This document shows positions 42,269 through 50,618 of a DNA stretch of 64,000 bases, piece by piece. The notes under the pieces were generated by a model. That model saw nothing but the letters and a program-made list of their open reading frames with translations, did not search any database and was not told the origin of the DNA. Origin of the DNA: Draconibacterium sediminis (lineage in GTDB: Bacteria > Bacteroidota > Bacteroidia > Bacteroidales > Prolixibacteraceae); assembly GCF_000949475.1 (NCBI RefSeq), contig NZ_JRHC01000010.1, positions 1-64,000 of the forward strand, given 5' to 3'. The translations under genes were made by a program, and so were the position numbers. Every line of letters starts with the position of its first letter. Within the stretch, counting starts at the first letter, position 1.

Positions 42269-42601
42269 ATGGCCGAACTGAATAAGGTTGAAATAAAAGT
42301 TCAAATCACTTCCGAAATTGAAAAAACGGAAAAACTTATTCAGGAATATACCGAGCTTACGAAACCAATTGAGCCGGAGAATGCAATTGGCCGAATATCC
42401 AGAATGGATGCCATAAACAACAAGAGTGTTACCGAAGCCACTTTGCGTAAGGCAAAAGAAAAGCTGGAGAAATTAAAATTTGCATTAACGAAAGTTAATG
42501 ACGATGATTTTGGCCGCTGTATAAAATGTAAAAAGCCAATTCCATTGGGGCGCATTCTTATTATGCCGCAAGCACGCACCTGCGTAAATTGTTCTCAATA
42601 A
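42269..42601 (+). CDS. TraR/DksA-type zinc-finger protein
   Basis: 110 aa: an N-terminal helical coiled coil (SEIEKTEKLIQEYTELTKPI, short part shown) and a C-terminal C4 zinc finger, GRCIKCKKPIPLGR ... RTCVNCSQ. This matches the TraR/DksA family that modulates RNA polymerase through the secondary channel. The acidic residues at a DksA-like coiled-coil tip (D-A-x-x-A) are not evident, so its action may differ. It shares a transcript with ftsY. Confidence 0.9.
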   Translation: MAELNKVEIKVQITSEIEKTEKLIQEYTELTKPIEPENAIGRISRMDAINNKSVTEATLRKAKEKLEKLKFALTKVNDDDFGRCIKCKKPIPLGRILIMPQARTCVNCSQ

Positions 42602-42615
42602 TTCTGCTATTCAAA

Positions 42616-44676
42616 TCAGGCCGGTTGTTTAAGATTCGACAAAATCTTTTTTAGCTGATTTTTATTAATAGGCTTAACAATAAAATTATTACATCCTGCG
42701 GCAATTGCCTCTTTTTTGTAGTTATCCTGGGCATAAGCCGTTTGCGCAATAATGTACACATCTTTGTTAAATGCTCTTATTCGCTTGGTGGCTTCAAAAC
42801 CATTTATCTTAGGCAGTTTTATATCCATTAGAACAACATCGGTATCCGGATTTTTCCATACAAGTTCAATAACATCGGCCCCGTTTTTAACACGTTTTAT
42901 ATTGCCAGGCACATCGGAAAGGATATGACACAAAAAGTTGTAGGATATTTCATCATCCTCGGCTATAATAATATTTAGTTCGCCATTCCTGTTGTAATCA
43001 ATGTGCTCAGCAGGTGTTTCTGTTTCCACCGATTCCGCAGGCGTACTAACCGCTTTTAAATTTGGTAAAACAAAGGTAAACGAGGTGCCTTTTCCGGGTG
43101 TTGACGAAACGCTGATCTCGCCATTCAACAATTTTATATAGCCGCGTGTAATTGAAAGCCCCAGCCCCGATCCTTCGTATCCGCTGGAGTGCGAATGGTT
43201 GGCCTGAACAAAATAATCGAAGATGGCTTTTTGCTTTTCGGGAGGAATTCCAATTCCGGTATCGTATACCGTAACCTTTAATTCTGTATCGCTAAGCGAG
43301 TAATGAATTTTTACATATCCTTTTTTGGTGAATTTAATGGCATTTTTAATGAGGTTGGTTAAAATGGAAGTTAGCTTGTATTTATCGCTGTAAAAGTTCT
43401 GCGATGTTACTGCAGTCTCGGGTTCAATAATCAAATCAATTCCTTTTTCATTTGCTTCCACCTTGAAAAAGTCATTTAGTTCAGATATGATTTTTACAAT
43501 GTCTATCTTTTTTATCTGTACCTCTTCGTTTTCCGATTCGATTTTTGAAATATCAATGATGTTGTTAATGGTATTCAGCATTCTGTCGCCACTTTGCTGA
43601 ATAATGTTTATAAATTGAAGTTCTTCTTCTTTTGAATAGACCTGTGTTTTTAAAAGTTCAGCAAACCCCAGTATCCCATTCATCGGGGTTCGTATTTCGT
43701 GGCTCATATTGGCTAAAAAAGCCGACTTCATTTTGTCGCTCTCCTCTGCCTTGTTTTTCTGACGCGACAGTTCTTTCATTATTTCGGAGTTCAGGTCGAG
43801 TTGATGCTGAAGATCTTGTGTTTTACTCCGAACCCTTTCCTGAAGTATTCGATTGATTACAACTAGCAGTAAAATTACAATGCCAACAATCGTACTAATT
43901 AAAATAATGTAGCGCCAATAGTCGCGTAAACCATTCGATTCTTTGTCGTACTCGGCAAGCCATTTGTCGTAAATGCGCTGGTATTCGCCGTTTGAAAGTA
44001 AAACCTCGGTTGCATTATTTATAATTGCTGCCAGTTCAACAGATTTTGGAGAAAGCATAAAACCCATATTTCGCTCCAATATGCGGTGGTTGGTGCTTTT
44101 TATGTATTCTTTTTGCAGCTCTGCTACATGGTACATTCCTCCAATTCGTTGAGCAATTGCGCAGGTTACATGCTCGTCTTCCAATAACTCAATCAATTGG
44201 TCGTAGTCGGTTGCATAAACAAATTTTGCCGCCGGATTAATACTTAATACGTAGCGTACAAGCACATCATTTTTCCACAAAGCAACAACAGGTTCTTTTA
44301 CGGTACGTAATAGTTCGGGTGTTATATTTTTCTGATAATTGCTGTTGTAAAAAAAGCAGTGTGAGGTATTGATGACCGAACGTGTATAAAGGTGCTGGTT
44401 GTCGGGGTAACCGGGATAGTGAGCTCCGGCAATACCGTCAATCTGGCCTTCTTCCAGCATTTCATTAATTGTTTGCCAGTCTGCTCCCGAAATTTCAATC
44501 TGGTTGTTATAAAGCTTGTTTATGGCTTTTGCCAGATCTATATTAAAACCTACAAGATTACCATTTTTATCAGTGTAGTTAAACGGAGGGTAATCATTAC
44601 TGGCTTTAATTTTATATTGAGCATTTAGGTAATAGCAATTAGTAAGTACTATTACGCAAATTAAAAGAATTCGCAT
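42616..44676 (-). CDS. Hybrid sensor histidine kinase with SBP_bac_3 periplasmic sensor
   Basis: 686 aa. Signal peptide (~1-19), then a family 3 solute-binding sensor (~20-245, YPPFNYTDKNGNLVGFNIDLA, IAGAHYPGYPDNQ), a transmembrane helix (~253-275), a coiled linker, HisKA (~310-380, FLANMSHEIRTPMNGI with the phospho-His), HATPase (~420-540, DTGIGIPP, GSGLGLSI) and a receiver (~565-685, VLMDIKLPKINGFEA, KP motif FIVKPI). Sensors of this build detect amino acids or similar. No cognate regulator is adjacent, and the gene converges on the DksA-like gene. Confidence 0.95.
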   Translation of the reverse strand: MRILLICVIVLTNCYYLNAQYKIKASNDYPPFNYTDKNGNLVGFNIDLAKAINKLYNNQIEISGADWQTINEMLEEGQIDGIAGAHYPGYPDNQHLYTRSVINTSHCFFYNSNYQKNITPELLRTVKEPVVALWKNDVLVRYVLSINPAAKFVYATDYDQLIELLEDEHVTCAIAQRIGGMYHVAELQKEYIKSTNHRILERNMGFMLSPKSVELAAIINNATEVLLSNGEYQRIYDKWLAEYDKESNGLRDYWRYIILISTIVGIVILLLVVINRILQERVRSKTQDLQHQLDLNSEIMKELSRQKNKAEESDKMKSAFLANMSHEIRTPMNGILGFAELLKTQVYSKEEELQFINIIQQSGDRMLNTINNIIDISKIESENEEVQIKKIDIVKIISELNDFFKVEANEKGIDLIIEPETAVTSQNFYSDKYKLTSILTNLIKNAIKFTKKGYVKIHYSLSDTELKVTVYDTGIGIPPEKQKAIFDYFVQANHSHSSGYEGSGLGLSITRGYIKLLNGEISVSSTPGKGTSFTFVLPNLKAVSTPAESVETETPAEHIDYNRNGELNIIIAEDDEISYNFLCHILSDVPGNIKRVKNGADVIELVWKNPDTDVVLMDIKLPKINGFEATKRIRAFNKDVYIIAQTAYAQDNYKKEAIAAGCNNFIVKPINKNQLKKILSNLKQPA

Positions 44677-44773
44677 ACCGGGTTCTTTTGAAACAAATCT
44701 AAATAGTTTTTTTGAAATTAAAATCCTGTTAAATTTAAGGATATTCTTGAATTAAGAAAATTAAGGAAACAAA

Positions 44774-45664
44774 ATGAATATAAACAGTCAGGATTATATT
44801 TTACAAGAAGTTGAAGAAAGATTGTCGGAAGTATTTGGTGAAACAGTAAAAATTCTGTCTGCTAGTACTTTATCCGGAGGATGTATAAATCATGCTTCGA
44901 AAATTGATACGAATTGTGGTCGTTTTTTTCTGAAATGGAATTCGGATTGCGAAAGCGATATTTTTACCCGGGAAGCAGAGAGTTTAAATGAGCTAAGCAA
45001 AGCATCGGACGGGACAGTTTGTGTTCCCAAAGTGCTGTATGCAAAAGAACTCGACGAAACGCCCGCCTTTCTGGTAGTGGAATACCTGGAGCCTGGAGGT
45101 CCCGATCAGTCGGAACGCCTGGGAAGAGGGTTGGCACGTATTCATAAATTCAGGCAGGATAAATTTGGATTCTATTCCGATAACTATTGCGGGGCAACCA
45201 CTCAGAATAATAACTGGGGAGACAGCTGGGTGTCGTTTTACCGCATCAGGAGATTATCGTTTTTAATCACCATGATTCGGGAAAGCAGAGGGCTTGACAG
45301 TTCTTATTTGCGCCTGTTCGAAAAGTTGCTCGATCGCCTGGAATTGTTAATCCCGAATGAAGAAAAGGCTTCGTTGATTCATGGCGATTTGTGGTCGGGT
45401 AATTACATGTTAACAGCAAATGGTCCGGCGTTGATCGATCCGGCAGCCAGCTATTCGCACCGCGAAATGGAATTTGGAATCGTTACCATGTTTGGTGGTT
45501 TCTCTTCGCGTTTTTTTGATGCCTACAACGAAGAATTTCTGCTAGATTCAGGATGGCGTGAAAGAAATCAACTGTATCAGTTGTATCATGTGCTCAATCA
45601 TTATTATCTATTTGGAGGTGGATATTTGCAACAGGCGATAGCTATAGCCAAACGATATTTATAA
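44774..45664 (+). CDS. Fructosamine kinase family protein
   Basis: 296 aa. The protein kinase-like fold has the fructosamine/ketosamine-3-kinase markers SGGCINHASKI, YLEPGG, LIHGDLWSGN (catalytic loop HGD) and ALIDPAASYSHREME (metal DP). It phosphorylates Amadori products on proteins or free amino acids so that the sugar can be removed. The next gene, 76 bases away, is a SIS-type isomerase, and an aminotransferase follows. Confidence 0.92.
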   Translation: MNINSQDYILQEVEERLSEVFGETVKILSASTLSGGCINHASKIDTNCGRFFLKWNSDCESDIFTREAESLNELSKASDGTVCVPKVLYAKELDETPAFLVVEYLEPGGPDQSERLGRGLARIHKFRQDKFGFYSDNYCGATTQNNNWGDSWVSFYRIRRLSFLITMIRESRGLDSSYLRLFEKLLDRLELLIPNEEKASLIHGDLWSGNYMLTANGPALIDPAASYSHREMEFGIVTMFGGFSSRFFDAYNEEFLLDSGWRERNQLYQLYHVLNHYYLFGGGYLQQAIAIAKRYL

Positions 45665-45740
45665 ATTTCTTTCCGGCAATTACTTGTATTTGTACGTTTT
45701 GTTTTTGTAACTTATAGTTATAATCCAAAAGGCTACAGCA

Positions 45741-46676
45741 ATGAAAGATGAAGTTTTTGAGATACCGTACAGGGCAGAGCTGTGTTACATGAAGAACAAG
45801 GGGTTGATATTGCCGGAGGAGGTGCCTTATATTGGTATGGGGGCTTCGCATATTGCAACAAAGGCTTTTCGTTTTATGGGAATAGACTTTTTTCCGGAGA
45901 AAGCAGCAGAGTATTTTAATTACCTTTTAAAGTATAAAGAGCCTGATAAAGGTGTTCTGATTTCGCAATCGGGACAAAGTTCCGAAACAATTTGGTGTGC
46001 CGATTATTTTAAGTCGTTTACTGCAATTGTGAACGACGAGAACAGTCCCTTGGTAAATCATCCAAACTGCACGAAAAAGGTACTGTTGTATTCCGGAGTA
46101 GAAGATCATATTGCAACAAAAACATATATTAATACATTGCTGGTATTGTACCTGGGGTTTGGTTTTGATCCGGTTGAAGCGGTTAATGCCCTAAAAAAAC
46201 ATCAGACAGAATTTGAAACACTGGGTACCGAAATTGGCTCGAGAATATATTTAAAAACTCAACGGAAAAAACGCTGTTGTTTGTATATTCTTGGTAACGG
46301 ACCAAATGTTGCTACCGCTAATATTGCGGCACTGGTACTCGGTCAGGTTACGCGAATGCCGGTTTTAAGCATGTCGGTTTCGCAATACGAACACGGATTT
46401 ATTGAAACAGCGAAAGACTCGCTGGTAATTGCTGTAAACCACGAGGGACGCGAACATAACCGCACCAAAAGGCTGCTAAAAAAAGTAAATGTTGCAGGAG
46501 CAGAAACTTACGAATTGTCGAATAAATATGTGGAAAGCATTTTTAGTCCTGTAACTTTACCTATTCCATTCTTTTTTGCTGCTGAATATTTGTCACAGAA
46601 ATTAAAGGTAAAAACACTCTTCCAGGTGGGCGATAAAGTGGTAAGTAAAGTTACCATCGATAAAAATTATGAGTAA
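45741..46676 (+). CDS. Double-SIS sugar isomerase (GlmS C-terminal/FrlB-like)
   Basis: 311 aa with two SIS domains. The first (~20-150) has IGMGASHIATK, ISQSGQSSETI and ATKTYINTLL. The second (~175-300) has YILGNGPNVATANIAAL and SQYEHGFIE. It lacks the glutaminase domain of full GlmS. Such proteins include fructosamine-6-phosphate deglycase (FrlB) and AgaS. The fructosamine kinase just upstream makes a deglycase role plausible, though the kinase family normally makes 3-phosphates. Confidence 0.88.
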   Translation: MKDEVFEIPYRAELCYMKNKGLILPEEVPYIGMGASHIATKAFRFMGIDFFPEKAAEYFNYLLKYKEPDKGVLISQSGQSSETIWCADYFKSFTAIVNDENSPLVNHPNCTKKVLLYSGVEDHIATKTYINTLLVLYLGFGFDPVEAVNALKKHQTEFETLGTEIGSRIYLKTQRKKRCCLYILGNGPNVATANIAALVLGQVTRMPVLSMSVSQYEHGFIETAKDSLVIAVNHEGREHNRTKRLLKKVNVAGAETYELSNKYVESIFSPVTLPIPFFFAAEYLSQKLKVKTLFQVGDKVVSKVTIDKNYE

Positions 46677-46736
46677 AGCCATTGTTGGCACTTTGCTTAT
46701 TGATTAAATTAGCCCCAAAACCAAATTCCGATTTTA

Positions 46737-47894
46737 ATGATCGCACAAAAGGCTAAGGAAATTACCCCGTTTATTGTAATGGAGGTGCTTGAAAAAGCTG
46801 CCGAAATGGAGCAGCGGGGAATTAATGTAATCCACCTGGAAGTAGGAGAACCCGATTTTAATGTTCCGAAATGTGTGTCGGTAGCCGAACAAAAGGCCTT
46901 TGATGAAGGCCGGACGCATTATACGCACAGTCTTGGCGACCCTGAGCTGCGAAAACAAATTGCCGAAAAGTACAAAGAGGAATACAATGTTACCGTTTCG
47001 CCCGGGCAGATTATTGTAACATCGGGAAGTTCGCCTGCCATTTTGCTAACACTTGGTGTTTTGTGCGATGCCGGCGATGAAGTGATCATTTCCGACCCGG
47101 GGTACGCCTGTTACGAGAATTTTATCCGGTTTATTGGCGCAAAAGCAATTAAAGTACCGGTTTACGAGGAAGATGGTTTTCAGTATCGGTACGAGGAAAT
47201 AAAAAAGCGCATTACCAACAGAACCCGTGCAATAATGATAAACAGCCCCATGAATCCTACCGGAAACCTTTTGTCGGTTGAGTTGATGAAAGATTTGGTA
47301 ACATTTGATATTCCAATTATTTCCGATGAAATCTACCACGGTTTGGTTTACGAAGATCGCGCCCATTCCATTTTGGAAGTAACAGACAAAGCTTTTGTGT
47401 TAAACGGATTTTCGAAACGTTATGCAATGACGGGGTTGCGTTTGGGGTATGTAATTGCCCCACAAGAATATGTACGGTGTATGCAGAAAATGCAGCAGAA
47501 CTTATTTATCTGTGCCGGTTCAACCACACAGCGTGCCGGCATTGAAGCTTTAAAAAATGCAGGTGCCGAGGTGGAAGAAATGCGCTTAACCTACGATAAA
47601 AGGCGCCGGTATATAATTGAACGATTAACCGGCCTGGGTTTCGATATAAAAGTGAAGCCCACAGGAGCTTTTTATGTAATGGTAAATGCCAAACATCTTT
47701 CAAACGACAGTTACAAATTGGCTTTTGATATCTTGGAAAAAGCGCATGTTGGTGTTACTCCCGGAATCGATTTTGGCGAGAATGGAGAAGGTTTCCTGCG
47801 TTTTTCGTATGCCAACTCTATTGAGAATATCGAAGAAGGCGTGAATCGTTTGCAGAACTACCTGGTTAAATATCACAATTTACCTAGGGATTAA
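46737..47894 (+). CDS. Class I/II aminotransferase
   Basis: 385 aa, a full-length fold-type I PLP enzyme (LEVGEPDFNVP, the SGSSPAILL phosphate-binding start, SDPGYACYE, NSPMNPTGN, DEIYHGLVY and the PLP-Lys motif NGFSKRYAMTGLRLGY). Aspartate or aromatic aminotransferase-like. It lies 60 bases after the SIS gene on the same strand, so the three genes may be one transcript; an aminotransferase could then handle the amino acids freed by Amadori breakdown. Its end overlaps the convergent nitroreductase gene by 11 bases. Confidence 0.92.
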   Translation: MIAQKAKEITPFIVMEVLEKAAEMEQRGINVIHLEVGEPDFNVPKCVSVAEQKAFDEGRTHYTHSLGDPELRKQIAEKYKEEYNVTVSPGQIIVTSGSSPAILLTLGVLCDAGDEVIISDPGYACYENFIRFIGAKAIKVPVYEEDGFQYRYEEIKKRITNRTRAIMINSPMNPTGNLLSVELMKDLVTFDIPIISDEIYHGLVYEDRAHSILEVTDKAFVLNGFSKRYAMTGLRLGYVIAPQEYVRCMQKMQQNLFICAGSTTQRAGIEALKNAGAEVEEMRLTYDKRRRYIIERLTGLGFDIKVKPTGAFYVMVNAKHLSNDSYKLAFDILEKAHVGVTPGIDFGENGEGFLRFSYANSIENIEEGVNRLQNYLVKYHNLPRD

Positions 47895-48402
47895 AGCGAT
47901 CGAAATGAACGATCTCGTCAATCGGTTTGCGCTTTTTATCAGGCCTTTTGTTGTTCGGATAGCCCACAGGAATCATGGCAACAGGCTCAATGTTGCCCGG
48001 AAGCTCCAATACACCGGAACAAGCCTTTACATCAAAATTACACACCCAGCAGGTTCCTAAGCCCAATTCTGTAGCTTTTAATGTAATGTGGTCGATGGCA
48101 ATTGCCAGGTCGATGTCGGCTGAATCTTTGCCATCCGAAGCCCGTTTCCACGATTGTGAATGATCGGCGCAAGCCACAACGATTACCGGGGCTGAGCGAA
48201 ACCAGCTGCGGTCGTAACAATTATATAGTCGAGTCAGGATTTCTTTGTTTTGCACAACAATAAAATGCCAGGGCTGAAAATTAACCGCCGACGGAGCCAG
48301 CCTGCCGGCTTCCAGAATTTCTAATAGTAATTCCTTTTCTACTTTGGCAGCTTTATAATCTCTAACTGAATAACGGTTTTTTATAATATCTGACAAATTC
48401 AT
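47884..48402 (-). CDS. Nitroreductase-family flavoenzyme
   Basis: 172 aa. FMN-dependent nitroreductase fold: KNRYSVRDYKAAKVEKELL (Arg-Tyr-Ser-Val-Arg-Asp motif near the N-terminus), APSAVNFQPWHFIVV, LGTCWVCNFD, and MIPVGYPN near the end. Short (170 aa) single-domain type. Substrate unknown; family members reduce nitroaromatics, quinones or act in cofactor or redox balance. It is convergent with the aminotransferase gene. Confidence 0.92.
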   Translation of the reverse strand: MNLSDIIKNRYSVRDYKAAKVEKELLLEILEAGRLAPSAVNFQPWHFIVVQNKEILTRLYNCYDRSWFRSAPVIVVACADHSQSWKRASDGKDSADIDLAIAIDHITLKATELGLGTCWVCNFDVKACSGVLELPGNIEPVAMIPVGYPNNKRPDKKRKPIDEIVHFDRFNP

Positions 48403-48777
48403 AGGCCATTAATTGTTTGTTATTAACTGTTTGCCAATTTACGGATTTTATTATTTCTACCGTTTGGCGGGTGTTTCGAAGGGATTTTTGTTAAAATATG
48501 TGCTTTTAGTTCGTAAAGATAAACTTTTTCAATTTTTAAAAGTGTAAGCAAAAATATGGTTTTCTGTCAATTATTTATTCGTTTTTCAAATTTTGAAGAT
48601 CAGAGTGTAAGGGAAATTTGATTTGCGCTTAAAGTCTTTTATTTTCAACGTTTTAATCGTTTTTGATATGTGTTTTAGAGCATTAGTTTTTCTTGTTGCA
48701 GCATTAAAAAATATACGTCATTTGCACGAAAATTAAACAATAACAAAGTTTAGAGTTGAACCTGAAATTTTAATGTC
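48403..48777. other. Divergent AT-rich intergenic region
   Basis: 375 bases between divergent genes, presumably holding both promoters. I see no repeat, hairpin or RNA gene in it. Confidence 0.5.
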
Positions 48778-49248
48778 ATGAGAAAAGTAAATTTTATAAT
48801 CGCAATTGTTACATTTATTACAATGGCCACTTCTGTTGCCAATGCCACCGGAATACGTACCGAATTTAATGAATTTGAATTTACCCTTGTTGATGATTTG
48901 TATATGGGGAAAAAGGTTGATGCAATTTGGACCTTGAGCTATGACAAATCAGAAAAACCTGTTACCGTTGTTAAAAGAAACACAATTGAAGGAACTGAGT
49001 ACGTGATAAGCGCAGAATTCTTTTCTGTTCGTTACGTAGCTTCTGCATCGGGTTTTGGAGCAAAACAGGTTCGGAAATCATGGTGTAATGTAGATAGCAA
49101 AATTAACCATGCGGTTATCAATCAGGCCGAATTGAAAAAACAGGAGATTATTTCGCCAAACAAGGTGGATGATAAAATGGCTTTAGGATTGATTGCAAGC
49201 TACCTGCCCGACCTGTTAAATGATGGATATACGCACTTACTCAATTAA
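48778..49248 (+). CDS. Unknown exported protein, tandem paralogue A
   Basis: 156 aa with a signal peptide (ends SVANA-T). The mature part is closely related along its whole length to the gene at 49649: shared blocks are TGIRTEFNEFE, LYMGKKVDAIW, PVTVVKRNTIEG, GFGAKQVRKSW, SPNKVDDKMALGLIASYLPDL and NDGYTHLLN. No lipobox or known domain, so function is unknown. A terminator containing a repeated palindrome follows. Confidence 0.85.
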   Translation: MRKVNFIIAIVTFITMATSVANATGIRTEFNEFEFTLVDDLYMGKKVDAIWTLSYDKSEKPVTVVKRNTIEGTEYVISAEFFSVRYVASASGFGAKQVRKSWCNVDSKINHAVINQAELKKQEIISPNKVDDKMALGLIASYLPDLLNDGYTHLLN

Positions 49249-49648
49249 TCGCAATAATAGAATAAAAGCAATTTTAATTCGAAGCCATCCGTCAATTGAC
49301 GGATGGCTTTTTTAGTTTTTGTTGTTTTAGTGGAAATAAAACTAAAAAAAGCACAAAATTTTCGTCGATAAATTCTGTCGTTGGCCGACAGAAAAAAATT
49401 GCCGTTAGAATAGGGGTAATCACTAATCTTAAAAAGAGATTTAAAAATAAAACACAAGGACGTCTTTATATTTTAAATTGAAAGTTAAAATGGATAATAA
49501 ATGTCAAATCGTAAAAAGCAACCTTTTTCTGCAAACGGAATCTGTTTTACAGCAAGGCTTTTGGGTGTCACCAAAATGTAATTCGTGCGTCTCTTCAATA
49601 CAAATAATTACGAAAACAATTACAGTCAGAAAACAAAAATTTAGAGTC
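49249..49648. other. Spacer between tandem paralogues
   Basis: 400 bases. It holds the palindromic terminator of paralogue A (49282-49314) and a second hairpin, TTCTGTCG-TTGG-CCGACAGAA (49372-49392), not clearly linked to any gene. The rest is AT-rich leader for paralogue B. Confidence 0.6.
49282..49314 (+). terminator. Terminator built on a repeated palindrome
   Basis: AAGCCATCCGTCA-AT-TGACGGATGGCTT, then TTTTT. A 13-bp perfect stem with a 2-base apex. It shares the core CATCCGYCA-N2-TGRCGGATG with the element at 8992-9013. Confidence 0.85.
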
Positions 49649-50119
49649 ATGAAAAAAGTAAATTTATTATCCGTATTGGTTTTAGCATTCTTGTTCGTAT
49701 CAGTTAGTGCATCAGCAACTGGAGTACGTACTCAGTTTAAATCGTTCGAAATTGAAGAAGTCGATAATCTTTACATGGGAAAATCGGTAAAAGCACTTTG
49801 GACAGTAAGTTACAGCTCAGAAGAAGAGCCTGTTACAGTTGTAAAACGTAAAACGCTTGAAGGTGTTGAGTATGTAGTACATTCAAAACATTTTCAGGTG
49901 AGCTACGCTGCAACCAGCGAAGGATTTGGTGCTAAAGAAACCCGTAAAGCCTGGAGCGATGTGCCAAAAAGAATTTCAAGAGCTGTTATTAGCCAGGAAG
50001 AAATGGAGCGCCAACGTATTATCACTCCTAATAAAGTTGATGATGAAACTGCGCTGGGTTTAATTGCAAGTTATTTGCCCGACCTGATTAATGATGGTTA
50101 CACTCACCTTTTGAATTAG
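49649..50119 (+). CDS. Unknown exported protein, tandem paralogue B
   Basis: 156 aa from the ATG at 49649 (MKKVNLLSVLVLAFLFVS); the open frame runs 57 codons further upstream but lacks a good start there. Signal peptide ends SASA-T. Same length as paralogue A, with 51 upstream bases showing no homology that I can see. Conserved tail RIITPNKVDDETALGLIASYL and DGYTHLLN. A duplicated secreted family of unknown function. Confidence 0.85.
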   Translation: MKKVNLLSVLVLAFLFVSVSASATGVRTQFKSFEIEEVDNLYMGKSVKALWTVSYSSEEEPVTVVKRKTLEGVEYVVHSKHFQVSYAATSEGFGAKETRKAWSDVPKRISRAVISQEEMERQRIITPNKVDDETALGLIASYLPDLINDGYTHLLN

Positions 50120-50156
50120 ACATCAAATTTTATTTCATAGAAAGCAATTTTAAAGG

Positions 50157-50183
50157 AACCGCGAGCGATCGCGGTTTTTTTTT
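50157..50183 (+). terminator. Terminator after paralogue B
   Basis: AACCGCGA-GCGA-TCGCGGTT followed by nine T residues. An 8-bp GC-rich stem. Confidence 0.9.
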
Positions 50184-50364
50184 ATATGCAGCCGCAAACA
50201 AAACCGTCGGCCAAACTGTCGAACGCCTCTTTTTCGGCCTTTTTCTCCGCATCAGTTGATTTGCATTCCACACAAACCGGCAAATTAACGGTAGTATTCA
50301 ATTCCGAATTCTCAGAACTAACCGGTTGCTTACAAACAAAACAGGTATTTTTTAAATCTCCCAT
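50182..50364 (-). CDS. Small zinc-ribbon protein
   Basis: 60 aa from the ATG at 50364 (MGDLKNTCFVC); a TTG start 6 codons upstream is less likely. CxxC pairs TCFVCKQPV and VCVECKST form a zinc ribbon, and the C-terminus ends VCGCI. Acidic/Lys-rich middle. No known family. It converges on paralogue B. Confidence 0.75.
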   Translation of the reverse strand: MGDLKNTCFVCKQPVSSENSELNTTVNLPVCVECKSTDAEKKAEKEAFDSLADGFVCGCI

Positions 50365-50574
50365 CCGAAATATTTGCGTCAAAAGTATTAAAATTGGTCG
50401 ATTACCAGATGATCGCTTTTTTAAAAGTTGAATAAAGTTATGCGCATATGGCAGTTGTATTGGCAGATAATGGTGCAGAAAACTGTTAATGTGTCTGATA
50501 ACAGACAGCCAAACTATTTGGCATAATTATTAGTAATAAGTAAAACGATTGTTTTTTTAGCCTGTACAATTAAT

Positions 50575-50582
50575 TACATTTG
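50575..50582 (+). promoter_or_regulatory. -7 element of a candidate secA promoter
   Basis: TACATTTG exactly matches TAnnTTTG, 36 bases before the secA start. A TTG at 50549-50551 is 23 bases upstream, longer than the ideal spacing. Confidence 0.4.
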
Positions 50583-50618
50583 CACAGGTTTTATATAATT
50601 TAAATATAAGTTGCACAG

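Noticed and set aside
49478-49648. 57-codon N-terminal extension of paralogue B
   Set aside because: It would bury the signal peptide, paralogue A has no such extension, and the ATG at 49649 gives an identical 156-aa length.
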